The position numbers were made by a program, and so were the translations under genes. A stretch of DNA of 64,000 nucleotides, taken from assembly GCA_029204225.1 (NCBI GenBank), contig MU831977.1:29495-93494 (forward strand), read 5' to 3'. The notes under the pieces were generated by a model. The model saw only the letters and a list, made by a program, of their open reading frames with translations, did not search any database and was not told the origin of the DNA. How positions within the stretch are numbered: the first letter of the stretch is position 1; each line of letters opens with the position of its first letter. The stretch is from Diphasiastrum complanatum. Its lineage: Eukaryota; Streptophyta; Lycopodiopsida; Lycopodiales; Lycopodiaceae. Shown here in pieces: positions 46,646-59,200 of the stretch.

Positions 46646-49033
46646 GAGGACAAGCTGAATGGATCCAATTATCATTTGTGAAAATTTAAGATGAAGATCT
46701 TCCTAATCGCCAACGAGTTATGGGACATTGTTACAGGTATAGAAGTAAAATCTAAAGACGACACAGAAGACTCAAAGTGAAAATCGAAGGATGGTAGAGC
46801 TTTCGCGCTTATTATCCTCAATATATCAGATACACAGATTGGACTCACTATATGACGTAAGGGATGTAACTTCAAAAGACATTTGGGACATCCTGAACTC
46901 ACTATATGACGTAAGGGATGTAACTACTAAGTTACATCTACGAAGAAAATTCTTCACATTCAAGTGGTGATTCTCTTTAGAGTCACATTAACTAGTTTAA
47001 GAATCTCTTGCAATAGATGGCCATTGTCGGATCAGTCATAGACGATCAAGACACAATTATGACATTGCTTTCAAGCTTGTCCTCTACATATGAGAACTGG
47101 GTGATGATCATATCGACACACTTAGATTTAACTCTTACTAGAGAAATCACTATGTTGCTACAAGAAGACAATAGGAGAAGTCAAGACACTTCGTCTATTT
47201 CCTCCTCTCAGGCCTCTATATGTCAACAAAGGCCCTAAGCGACAGAAGCAGAAAAGCTCCAAGAAGGCTGCAACGAATGAGAAATAGACTCAAGGTCAAG
47301 GACAATCATCAAATCCACCGTCGAAGAAGAAGATGTTTTGCAGTTATTGCAAGCGCAATAACCATGAGATCAAGGATTGCCGAATTCTCCAAGCAAAGAA
47401 TGCAGCCAAGCAACCTGATCAACAAGCAAACATAATTTCATTATCTTCCCAGGTCGAAGTGGACTAAGGCACATTCATGGTCAAAGATCAGAGTGCATTG
47501 TTGGATGATTCATAGTTTCTTGATTCTGGAGCAACTCAACACATGACCAATCAACGTGAGATTTTTCACTCCTACACACCTTGCAGTATGAAGAAATTTG
47601 TTCATCTTGGTGACAATAGTACTCACACTATTGAAGGTGAAGGTACTGTAAGATTGTGTTTCCAATGATCAATTCAAATTACTATCAAAGGTCTTATATG
47701 TTCCTAAACTCTCTACAAATCTGTTATCAGTAAGTAGAATTACAGATTTAGGTCATAAGGTGGAATTCGAATCTGATCAATGCAAAATTATTGATAGGAG
47801 TAATAAGATCCTTGCACTCAACAAGAGGTAGGATTACTTATATAGATTGGCACATTGTTATTCTGAGCCTAGTCAAGTCATGAAAACCTCTGTTGTAGTC
47901 AATAAAGCATTACTATGGCATCATCGCTCAGGACACTTGAATTATGCATCTGTTTTGAACATGTCCAGACAATCCATGGTTCTTGATCTCGACTATCCTT
48001 CTGGTAAGGTCGATCTCCCTGTCTGTCATAGCTGCATCTTTGGAAAGTAGGCTAGGATTCCTTTTAGATCAGACCATAGGAATGCAGCAAAAGGTCTGTT
48101 AGATGTTGTTCATACAAATGTATGTGGACCTATGCAAACTCCTTCATTGCTAGATGCAAAGTATTTCAATACTTTTATTGATGAATTCTCCAGAAGAACA
48201 ACTCTTTATTTCATTAAACAGATGTCAGAGGCTTTCATCAAATTCAGACAATTCAAAGAGCATGCTGAGAATCAAACTGGCAAACGAATCAAAGCACTGA
48301 GGTCACATAACGGGGGAGAATACATTTCCACCGAATTCAAGGAGTATTGCCTTAACAATGCATTGAGCAACAATACATTACCTCCTATTCACCTCAGTCA
48401 AACGGTCTTGCTGAGAAAAAGAACAGAACCTTAGTTGAATTGACAAAGTACATGTTATCACATGCGACACTTTTGAAGTCCTTCTGGGCTAAAGCTGTTC
48501 CAACAACAACCTATATTCAGAACATATGTCCTACTAAAGGTCTCTCAGAAGAAACACCATTCGAAGTTTGGACAGGTACCAAACCTTCTTTATCAAACTT
48601 ACGAGTTTTTGGATGTTTAGCTTTTGCGTAGATACCTCATGATCTCAGGAAGAAGCTCGACTTCCAGAATATCAAATGTGTTTTCATCAGCTACACTACT
48701 TCAGATCAAGCTTACAAGTTGTTCGGTCCCATCGAGTCAAAGATATTCACAAAACGAGATGTCATCTTCATCGAAGATCAGTTTCAAGACCTCAAAGGAA
48801 AAGGCAGTCCCCATGTAGCTGACCTGTCAGATTCTTCTAACACAATGAACTTTTTAGTTCCTCAGTCAACTATTCTCATTGAAGGTCCAAGCTCTTCTAC
48901 TTTTGACGAACAACAAATCAAAGGCGAATCAGAAGATGATGATGTTGCAGATCAACAACTATAGTATCATGGAAATGATCAACTTCATGTATTACCCAGA
49001 AGATCATCAAGGACTAGCAGACCACCTGAGAGG
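46646..49033 (+). pseudogene. Ty1/copia gag to integrase, decayed, RT and RNase H missing
   Basis: Gag begins without its start codon (DKLNGSNYHL, stop, KFKMKIFLIANELWDIVTG) and contains a local 54-bp duplication. It continues in other frames to about 47220. The zinc knuckle reads CSYCKRNNHEIKDC-like near 47338, with a changed frame. The protease-like GATQHMTN is near 47530. Pre-integrase (WHHRSGHLNYASVLNMSRQ, CHSC) is at 47920-48045. The integrase core (FNTFIDEFSRRTTLYF, ALRSHNGGEYISTEF) is at 48150-48340; the second catalytic Asp is His (SHNGG). The C-terminal integrase (FEVWTGTKPSLSNLRVFGCL) runs to about 48630. The reading ends in the hinge before RT, where the right direct repeat starts. 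Confidence 0.85.
46843..46925 (+). repeat. Local duplication inside gag (29-bp copies, 54-bp period)
   Basis: 46843-46871 and 46897-46925 are identical and contain CTATATGACGTAAGGGATGT. The 54-bp period equals 18 codons, so a tandem duplication would have kept the frame. Confidence 0.88.
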
Positions 49034-49034
49034 T

Positions 49035-49224
49035 AGTTCAAGTTATGATTATCAGAAGAAGCATTTGAATAGTTAGCTCTCTCTCTCTCTCTCTCTCAAG
49101 CTTGCGAGCTTGAACACTCCTGAGCATTCTAGCTCACTTCTTAGAGTTGTTTTAGAGATTGCTATTGCGCTACTACTTATCAGCATTGCGCTTAATTCAG
49201 ACTTTCATTTTAGCCGCTCAGAGA
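49035..49224 (+). repeat. Right direct repeat flanking the copia remnant
   Basis: Same sequence as 46362-46645 but with only 21 bp of CT (49077-49097). It is followed by ATATCATAGAGTACGCGG, which resembles a worn tRNA-iMet primer site, and then LTR-like sequence related to the 14.9 kb LTR (CTGAATCAAT...CTTTTATTGC). Confidence 0.88.
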
Positions 49225-49354
49225 TATCATAGAGTACGCGGCTTCGATCCGCAACTTATTGTACTCATTTACTTCTGTGTCATTTTCATACTGAATCAAT
49301 ACTATCTTTTATTGCATTCAGCTTCGTCTCAGAATGTATGCGTTTATGTAGTTC

Positions 49355-49432
49355 TTCGCGACTAATTATTTGTCTTGTGATTCGTGACTAATTATTTGTC
49401 TAGTGATTCGCGACAAATTATTTGTCTGATAA
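49355..49432 (+). repeat. Tandem repeat, 3 x 26 bp
   Basis: Units TTCGCGACTAATTATTTG and close variants at 49355, 49381 and 49407, probably inside an LTR. Similar TTCGCGACAATTTATCTG text occurs at 57830-57905. Confidence 0.85.
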
Positions 49433-50500
49433 TTCAATGCATTATTGTTTGGCTATGTAATCACTGTAGTAGTGATGATTTCAAAGCTAGTTACTATAAG
49501 ATCAAACGTGATTTCTATCAATATTGTTTTGTTCGAAATTGATAGGCGTAGTCATGCATTGAGAAAGAGGAAGATAGTTTATTCCGCCACGCACGAAAGG
49601 TTTTCTTTCTAGACACTCGAATATTTTTCATTCGTTTCTCTTTCAAGTTTGTTTTTTTTTGAGTTCAACCTATCTTCTGCACACCTCTTTTCGACAGATT
49701 GTTGGGTCATTTGATTGATTCTCTTGATCTTTGCATGTATCAATTTTCAGATAAAATTTTGTCTCCTTGATCTTGGTTGGGACTTTTTTTATCCATAAAT
49801 GCGGCTTGATTTGAGTAGGACTTTGGTTGTCTGCAACTATTTTTGACTTTTATCATCAAATTGCACATCCGCTTCATTCTATGGAATCATCTCCATTTTT
49901 ATGTTGGGATATCGTTGCGACATAGCAGAAGAGTGGGACGCGCGGAATCCTTGGTGCATGCAACTACGTATATCAAATTCAGATCGACTTTCAGACAGAT
50001 CGAAGACTGTTGTCCTACTTGATCACAACTTCGAAGCCACTGGATTGACATGATCGATTCCATAGCCATGCACGAATTATCTTGGTTTTAGATTTAGCTT
50101 TGCGAAAGCGTATTAATTGCAGAAACTAGAGCGACAAATCAACACATGCTATCAGTCATATGAATACAACTTAATCTATGAATAAGTTTATCTGCAAACA
50201 AGAAACAATCTGGACATGAATCAAATGAACATTCAGCATGACATACACGACCTAGATTATTGGAACAATGATTATTCAGTCGTGAAGAAAATACAGTCTG
50301 AATGCAGATAGAGTCGCGTTCTTCATGAATCAATACTCTGTAATAACAGAGAGAAAGAACAAAACAATTGCGCTCTAGATGCTCGATTGATCGACTTAAT
50401 AGACGATTGAGCTAATTCAATGTCTGTGGAGCTTAACCGAGCAACTAATAAGTTGTTGAGTATATAGACACATGGCTAACTAATTAAAAGAATAGTTAAT
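49433..50500. other. No supported gene; probably LTR-derived
   Basis: AT-rich, with repeated TCGCGAC-like motifs at its left edge. No frame with a domain was found. Confidence 0.35.
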
Positions 50501-50940
50501 TTGTACTTTACAATTAGGATTTAGGCACTATGTGTTGTTGGTAGTCGCCCTCGGACGATATTTGATTTTGTTCAGTCATGATGAAGGTACTGATGAGCCG
50601 CCAATTGTTCGAGTCAACTTTTGGAGTTGATATTGACATACGAGTAATTGGTGAAGTCGAATTGTTGATGTCGGGTGTCGGGTGTCCGACGAATAGTCGG
50701 TGTCAGTTGAGTAGATGTTACCGGCGAATAGTCGGAGTAGGCCAAATAGTCAAAGGGTGGCCGAATAGTCAGTGTCGGCTAAGTCGTCAAGACACTGTCA
50801 TCTATTCCTTTGTATCTTTGTAGACTTTCAGAAAAAATGTGTATTTCTGCAGAGTATGCAACTGTACTTGTATTTACAACAGCTAGTGAATGGATCTAGA
50901 TTAGAAGAGATATAGGGATGGAGAGGATAGAAATCCAACA
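50500..50940 (-). repeat. 3' LTR of a minus-strand copia fragment (outer boundary uncertain)
   Basis: The inner edge is clear: on the minus strand a purine-rich ATTAAAGGGGGT stretch is followed by TGTTGGATTTCTATCC. The outer end is not fixed because no second copy is present. It contains the GAATAGTC repeat cluster. Confidence 0.5.
50670..50790 (+). repeat. Degenerate GAATAGTC repeat cluster
   Basis: GACGAATAGTCGGTGTC, GGCGAATAGTCGGAGTAGG, CCAAATAGTCAAAGG and GCCGAATAGTCAGTGTCGG occur at roughly 25-35 bp spacing inside the putative LTR, in its U3 side if the minus-strand reading is right. Confidence 0.6.
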
Positions 50941-52043
50941 ACCCCCTTTAATTTGGATCCTTGAATGCCTTGGTTTTCAAATTCAAGATAGCACAAAAAT
51001 TCTTGTGTGCTTCTTGATTTAACCCTTTTGTAAATATATCAGCTGCCAAGTACTGGGTCCTGTAGAATTTCAAACTTACCTCCTTGTTGAGTATTTTGCT
51101 CTTGATGTAGTGGTATTCTCGATGTGCTTGCTCCTAGATTGAAATCTAGGATTGATCGATAATTCTTGGGATAGCATCCTCTTAATATCCTTTGTCAGCT
51201 CAATATTATTGCTGAACAGCAATGTATCATCCATGTAGAGTCTGATGATGACAAAGAATTGATTGATAGCTTTGAAATTTACATTGCAGTCCGTAGAGCT
51301 AGGTTCAAATCCATGATCAATCAAGAATGTGTTGATTCAATGAAACCATTCTCTGGATGATTGCTTCAGACCGTACAATGTGGAATTTTCATACCTGATC
51401 TTCTCGACCATTGAGGATGTAGCCTTCTGGTTGGATCATGTAAATATCCTCCTCGATAACTCCATCGAGGAATGTCGTTTGTACATCCATCTGGTATACC
51501 TCAAAATCTACTGTTGAAGCACTGTATGATAGTAGCAGTTGGATGGAAGTGTGCTTGATAACCGGACTAAAGGTTTCGACGTAGTCGATATTGGAAATTT
51601 GTGAAAATCCCCTTGCCATGAGTGGAGCTTTCATTCTGTCGATGTTGTCGTTTGTTTTGTATTTGATCTTAAAGATCCATTTGTAGTCAATTATCTTTCT
51701 GTCTACTGGCAGCTTGGTGAAAGTCCATGTGGTGTTCTTCAGCAATGAGTTGTACTCTTTGTCCATTGCTTCTTTCCAGAGATCGGAATCGACCTGTGAC
51801 ATAGCTTCCTCAACTTTGTGTCGGCTGCTCCTTAGTTGCAGCTTCTCCTTCTTCTTCTGGGTCCGCCGACTGTATAGAGTGACTGTTGGAAGAAATCAAA
51901 ATGGTCTTTTGATATGTATCAGTTGTTGGGGTAAAAATCATAGACTGCATCTGGTCCTTGCCCTTCAAATCAATAAAGTGATCTTCATTAAAAGTCACAT
52001 CCCTATTAGTGAAAACTTTACCAAGCCTCATTCCTAGAGTCAT
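50941..52043 (-). pseudogene. Ty1/copia RT and RNase H end, minus strand, internally deleted
   Basis: From the right: a hinge with GKVFTNRDVTFNEDHFIDLKG (52020-51960), RT start SDLWKEAMDKEYNSLLKNTT, DYKWIFKIKYKTND, VYQMDVQTTFLDGVIEEDIY (51800-51440). The catalytic box appears as LYMDDTLLF near 51235, YMDD instead of the usual copia YVDD. The text then jumps to the RNase H end (SKHIEYHYIKSKILNKEVSL, ADIFTKGLN) at 51145-50980. The RNase H core is missing. A polypurine tract and LTR follow. The upstream gag and integrase are absent. Confidence 0.85.
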
Positions 52044-52166
52044 CCTAAGTAGGTGGCTAGTTGGTCAATCTCCACCACAAATCTAGGATTTAGGTCCTAC
52101 TCTTTCTAACCTACACTAGGGTAGGTTTCCCACGTGGCTCCATGGCCTCACATGTGTGGGACCCAC

Positions 52167-52496
52167 TTATGTACATAATCTACAATATTTGACATAGCTA
52201 GATTTGCCAACATAGGCCCTTTTGTGCCATAGCTCCACATTGGTGATCTCCACCTTTGCCATGTTCACACTTCCCATTGCAACATTAGCCTCTAATTTGA
52301 ACAATCTACCTTGTTTAAACCCCTTTGCTACGCATTCATCATTCTTAAGGATGGAACAAACTCCATGCTTAAATTGTAAATCTAGGCCATTATCCTCTGA
52401 GGAGATACAGTCTTCACACCTTTCCACGGGGTGTTTCCCCTTCCCACGAGGGTCGCCCCAGTGAGGACCCCCCCCCCCCCATGATACTACTGCCAA
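52167..52496 (-). pseudogene. Ty1/copia pre-integrase fragment
   Basis: The minus-strand reading GLDLQFKHGVCSILKNDECV, then GFKQGRLFKLEANVA and EITNVELWHKR is the start of the copia GAG-pre-integrase domain. It is short and isolated, next to a C13 run (52468-52480) where the frame is unreliable. Confidence 0.7.
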
Positions 52497-55248
52497 TGCC
52501 TCTTTCCAACATTCTCGGGATAGGGGACATCGTAAGAGGAGTCATTTTAGTGTCTCTTGTTGTGGAGGTTGCGACAATGATGGTGCGCTTGAGGTGGCCT
52601 CTAGTCCGCACACATACATTGAAGTGGTTTTGACATTACTCATCACAGTGACAAGTTAGTCACAAATACTATCAAGAGATGACACATTGTCTTGTAGTTC
52701 CTTGGACAATAAGAGTATTGATCATTACAAACGAGATTGTGCATTATCCTCTTTAGTTGAGCTTGATTTGATGTATCTTAATAAAACAATGCTTTACACA
52801 TTAACACCCCTCAACTATTTCAACTTTGTTGATTGTCCCATGTACCTAGTCTACTCCCTCAATAGCTTCTTACTATATACTTTCTCATTAATTGTGATTT
52901 GAATCCACTTATTTTTGTTCGTGTTTGTTCCACCCACATCAATTTTTTTGTCAATGTTGCACAAGAAAAGTTGACGATTTTCTCTTGTATATTTTTCTTC
53001 ATGGATTATTCTAGAATGAAGCAAGGTTGCACATTTGTTTATCAATCTAAATTTTGGGCACCCTCAACACATTGATTTGACAAGTTGGTTAGAGACATTG
53101 TTGTCTTATTGCAATGGGTACTTCATATTTTAGAGGCAAATCTAATTCTTTTCAACAAGCGTATAGACGATAAAATTTGCACTTGAGGAGAACTTGAAAT
53201 AAGTAGAGGATGAGTTTTTCCTCTGTCTAATGCATGTTGTAGATAAATAGGCCACTTCTTGATATTAAATATAGACTACTTGATACTTTTCAGATCCTCC
53301 CTAAAGCAAAAGTGATGTATAACAATGGGAAGTTAATAAATGGCATTATTTTGGCATTTTACAACCATTATGGATAAATAGCAATTTTGTCCACTTATAA
53401 AGGTTGTCTATGTACTATGATCAATGTATGACTACAACTCATCATTATTGGAACATTATTAAATGGTGTGTACAAACACATCCTATGTGCATTTTGGTAT
53501 TCAATAAATTACAACACAAACCTAGAATAGAAAAGAAAAAAGTGAAACTTCATAGAAAATATGTAGAGAACCTGAGAACTACAAAGGCTTAGATTACCTT
53601 ACATATGTGAAACGAGTCAAATACAATGCACCACAAAACAAGCAATTTCATTTCAAGGGCATCATGGGCGAAATGTTTAATGCTCAAAACACTGTTATTG
53701 AAAGCATTATGCACACTGAAATTTGGTGATATTCACCCATCCTTGATGAGACCTGCCCAACAAGCTTTTTGGGAGCATTCTAGATGTCATAAAGTTGCAT
53801 GTCACTTGCATGAGAACTTGCACACTAGCCTCACTCACGTTGTGAAACCAAAGGCCAAGCATTCTTGTGACAATAAGTTTCTTCATACCTCCTTAAGGTT
53901 TTGTTTGATACAAGTTTCAAAGGATCTTTAAGATGTTTAAACAAAGAGACTAGTTCAACAATTTACAAAATCAAGATAAAAGCTTCAAAACATGGTGGCA
54001 ATCAAGAGCTTGGCATATGGTAAAATATGGTTGGTGAAAGCATGTAGTCAGATTTTTGTGCAAGTTGAGAACATCCAAGGGACCATGGCCTTACGCACAT
54101 GGGTGGAAGCAATGTTTGCATGACCATTCGTGTTTGGGACTACCCATGTATGTTACTTATTGAAGTTCTCAAGAGGATTTCCTCCAATTATATCATCATC
54201 ATGACAAAAGTCATGTCATCAATATTCTTATGACCGACATGATTGATTGTGACTGTTTAGTTTACTATTATTTGAGATTACGAAAAACCTCTTGCACTTC
54301 ACACATAAGATGTTAAACCATTTATGTGCAAACAAAGCAAAACTATGATTGACAGTTGATAGCAAGAAAAACTTGTCGAATGGTGCACTACTTGTCATTC
54401 AAGTCATTTAGAAAAACAGCCATTGAAGCAACTACATTAATTTGATTATCCTTCATTTGTAATCATACTTAAGACTTTGATGCACCGGTCCTCTTAAGTG
54501 GCACCCGTTATAATTTTCAAAACATGGGGAAAACATGAAGCCGATTCACATGGTAATCACTTAAGGCAAGCTAAGACAACGCACAAGCCTCATCTATAAA
54601 GCTTGCTAGTGATGGAAGCGTATTCAAAAAGCCACTTAAGGCCACAAAGATTAGAATATCCTCTACGTGGTATATTACAAAAGTGAATGGGCTGTGTTTT
54701 GGAGTAACAATTTGTGCAGAACTGAACATATTTTGGCATCAATGTTGTCCATATCATGTAACAAAAATCTAGTTAATCATGTGGATTTATTATTGTAAAT
54801 GCATGATGCACACAAAAGTGTCAATGGTCAATATGAAATATAGATGTTAATGAACTTTGCTTCATTCGCAAATGTAAGTTCGAGGTTACAGGCAAACATT
54901 TTGATTGTGTCAATAGCCATAAATAGTACAATTGAATGTAAACGAAATTTTTCGTTTTGCAAGAATTATCAGAATCAATTAGCAAATTTATGCGTCTTCA
55001 AGCAGTATAGAAATAACTGATTTCATAACATTTCATGTCCATTTTCAGAAATGGACATTGCAAACCAGAAATAACAAAATTTGTATTAAGGTCAGAAATG
55101 TCAAAATCAACTATCTGAAACATAGCTCAAAGTCGTATCTTGTGAAAGATATCAACCAACTACAACTCTCAAGGCTCCTTCCTATTCCAAGCCTGTATTT
55201 GAAAAGGAAAAAGTATGCTTTTACAAGAGCTGGAGCTGACAGAGATGT
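52497..55248. other. 2.75 kb with no supported gene
   Basis: AT-rich DNA downstream of SCO1. Frames at 53404-53931 have no recognisable domain. A hairpin with a 10-bp stem occurs at 55035-55058. A polyadenylation site for SCO1 should lie just below 55249, but I could not pick one with confidence. Confidence 0.4.
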
Positions 55249-55441
55249 CTAAGCCGCTTGGGATCCAGTATTAATAGACTTGTTGCCAGTCGTATGGCCA
55301 TTAATAGACTTGCCATTTTTTAAACTAGAATTCTCACCATCCTTGATTTTGATCTCCTCAATAATACCATCAGCTAGCCCATCAACATCATAATTTTTTC
55401 CAAAAAACTTTACAAACTCCATGTTTGGATCCATCAAGTAC
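55249..55441 (-). other. SCO1: SCO1 terminal exon (193 bp)
   Basis: Acceptor CTTCGTGCAG. The exon opens with the G of the split Met codon, then [20 protein letters not shown], and stops at TAG 55251-55249. Confidence 0.92.
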
Positions 55442-56135
55442 CTGCACGAAGCATAAGCAGATATAGTATCAAACCATTCACTCAATTACACTAACAGATG
55501 ATGAGTTTGTTGCGTATCCTATTGCTTTGAAAACCCTTTCTAACAATAAGCTAGCTCACAGCATGCTTGTAAAAGTTACTTGAAATTAAGATTCTTTCAC
55601 TTCATAACATGAAAAAAAAAGAGTTTCTATTCTGAGTTTAAGAACCTGGTGACAAGAAACCTAGAACAACTTTCGGATATTAAAATGCTACAAAATGATG
55701 CAGATACTGGAAGCGGTCAACTCAACCTTTTCCTTTTCATCTGGGCTTTCAACATATTCTACCTTGCTTGGCAGCAGATCATGCATAAAAATCTAAGCCC
55801 AGAAAAAATCATTTGCACTTTCTGCATGCAACAGTATTACAAATTTGGGTGCAAGGACAAGTTTTGCATCGTCAAACTAAATCAAGAGTTGAAGAGACTC
55901 TGATCTTAAGAACCAGATAAGCAGTTTCGTATCTATACCATAAAGGAATAAAAAACTTCTCAACTTACATTATGATGGAATGGTCCACAAGGTAATCTGA
56001 ACGAGTCTCATCGGTCTTCATGTAGTAAACTCGATAAGCCCGTGCCACTACCCTCACATCGTCAGCAGAGCCAGTTAACCCAATGAGTTTTGGATGGAAC
56101 TCTGTGAACCAAAAAAATCCTTTAATAAGCCATAA

Positions 56136-56208
<73 letters not shown>

Positions 56209-59200
56209 ATCCTTGTGGCACATGTGCAAAAGAACACCATATATAAAATCAAGCCATATGACACCGTAAATGGAGTACCATAATGTCCGGTGAACATAAT
56301 GAAAAGTAAAATCCAACTAAGACTCGTCATCATCCTCATAATCAGAATCATCCGAGTCTGTGCTGCCTAAACCAAGGGAGTCTGTAAATGAATCCGAGGA
56401 GACCATCCGCCGTGGTGAGCCTCTGCCTCGGGTGCTCCTAACTTTGCCTCTGTTGGTAGTGCTACCTCCCCCTCTCCCCCGTTAGGTTGTTAACAGCATA
56501 ACCACGAGGAAGGCAAAGCTAGTCTGATCCAGCCAGCCACTGCACTCTCTTATAGAATGCCCCTACTAGCCTAGTGTGAATTTGCATGGATGTGGCAGGT
56601 GGTAGTTGCTGCTGACACCCACTGTTCATGCTGCATGCATGGATTACTGATGCATGTGGGGTCCCAACCCATCATTGAAGGACTGCATGGCCCCCTACTG
56701 TCATGCATGTGTCTACATGCATTTGCATGTATTTGCATGGGCATTACTAGCCCTCATACCTACTGCATGGTATGCATGCATGCCTCTGACTCATATTGTC
56801 CTCTGCCTACGGTACTTAGCTGCACCTAGAAGTATTGTTGGGTCGACACTGTCACGGTCTAAGTTGATCCTCCCTCAGCCGACACTGCTCTCGATCAAAC
56901 GATCCCTGGCTCAGCACAAAAGTCACCAGATGTCGCCTATGTTCCTGAACATCGGACCTGTTGGCAAAACAACCATGGCATGCATCAGTCCACAGATTTC
57001 AATGAGACAAACTCACTAAGAACAGATATGAGTGAAGAACTAAGGTATACCTGGGTCGGGCCATACATGCTCAGTCTACTCCAACTACCCTGCGTGGAGT
57101 TTTGGGTCGTCGCCACAGGGGGTGCAACATGTGGGCTAGGGCATGGCTGGGTCCGTGGAAGTAGCCCCATCTATTCTCCCAGATCTGCATGATCATGTCC
57201 TTCCTATGACACACAAATCACCATCATCAGTTGTCAGTGTGTCGCAGCACAAAAGAAACTTCGAAATGCCAACTTGAATCAAATATATCACAAAATATTG
57301 GAGCCACACATGTCATCGTCCAAGTCACATCTCTGGATCGCCTCGCCGATGCGGTCCATGAACTCGTATATCATATCTGTAGGAAAGATACTGAGAATCT
57401 CCTTCAGAGAACACGATGAAAGTTTGAATAAATCAAACTAATATCAGTGTCTTCAATCGTGTCTGATTCTAGTCTATGTACTAATAGAGCAGTTTCTACT
57501 TTGATTGAATAAAGCATGCGGATTTAGGAGATATATGCGTGAGTGTTATAGACAATTTTAGATAATTAGAAACAACTGATAAAATCATCTGTTGAGAAAC
57601 TTTGATCAAAAACGAATTTTTATAATTTTGATTCTAATTCTTCAGTATACATCTCTTGCTGCCTCATTGTATCTCTGTTGTGTGTTTACAATGAATAAGT
57701 GCACATGTATTTATATTGTCACAGGATAGGTCTTTTGGCCTTCTTCCTTCTGTAACAGTCGATCTAACCATTAAGACGGTTGATATTCAACAAAAGTTCT
57801 GTTTCCAGACTCGAAAGATTTTTGTTCGCGACAGTTTATCTGTCGAGTTCGTTTCTTGTTCGCGACAATTTATCTGTTCACACAGTTTGTTGTTCGCGAC
57901 AATTTTGAGTTCAAGTTTCGAGTTTGAACAATGTTTCGAGTTCAATTTCGAGTTTCGCGACAGTTTCGAGTTTCTCAGCCTTTGTCAATTAGACTGTGCA
58001 CTTTGTTGGTAGAACCGAGATTTGTCTGTTGAGGGAGTCCACCCCTCACGGTCTACAAGCCGCAACACATAGAAAATGGGTCGTAGGACTCCCACTTATT
58101 CCCAAGTTTGATGTGTAATCTATACAAAATTCTAGTCACTAATATATTATTGAATGATCTGTTGCCTAGCTCAAAAAATCCTCTCCATACACGTTGGTCT
58201 GGAAATGCAATGCATTTGCACTAATACCTCTGAAGGGCTGGAACTCGTCAATGGCAACCATCGTCCGCAAATAGTCTCATACTGCCAACAGCAGCTCCAA
58301 GACCAAGAAATAGTAGGCAAAGCGGGTTGGTGTTGGCTTCCTCAAGTCCAACGGCGAGAAGGTGCAGAACAAGGCTAGCATGCGCTTCTTCTTGGTAACA
58401 AAGCTAACCACGCGCATGGCTTGAGACGTGATCTACAACACAAACCGGCAACCAAAAGTTTGGAGAAACGCCAAGAGGGGTTAGGAGCTGAGAGCAACAT
58501 GTGAAGCATAGAAAGATGGCAAAGCAAGCGAAGAACATTATACCTAGCATATCCATGCAAGATGGCAAAGGTCGTGGATGAGGAGGTCTATGGAATGTGC
58601 AACACATGGTGTCCACACAATGCTGGGATGCCCCCTCATTAGAATGTCTCCCATCTGCCCACAATTCGTGGAGTTGTCTGTGAGAACTTGAACCACATGC
58701 TCCACCCCAATGTCCTCAATAACAGCCTGACTGCCTCGTAGATAAAGTCAGTTGTGATGGGTCCCCCGCCTCGAGTGGCATCCACACATATCGAGCATCC
58801 ATACCTGCCACAAAACATCCATCGGCTATATGCAAAAAAAAAAGAAAAACAAAAAAAAAGCCATTCTTGTAAAACAAAACGCATGCAAAAAGTTTAAGAA
58901 TGCAGAACATACCTCTCCCAAGTTGTGCGAACAGAGCTCAGCTCCCACATGATAGTCTGCTCATCCTACCGGAGCATGCTCCCTCGCAATGCCTCTCTCC
59001 TGGGTGGTCTCCAACTAACATCCACTGACGCAAGCCAGATGTCAACAATGGCAAAGTGAATGCCACTCTCATAGAAGAACCAACCGACCTGTCTGGTACA
59101 CTGGGCATGCAGCTCTCTCTACCACCCAAAACGCTCTAGTGTCTGTTGTGACCTGGGCCTAACTGTCCTCTGCTGCACATGAGGTGCCCGTCGTCTAGCA

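Noticed and set aside
53404-53931. Two plus-strand frames of 62 and 101 codons
   Set aside because: No recognisable domain, no splice context and no link to neighbouring elements.
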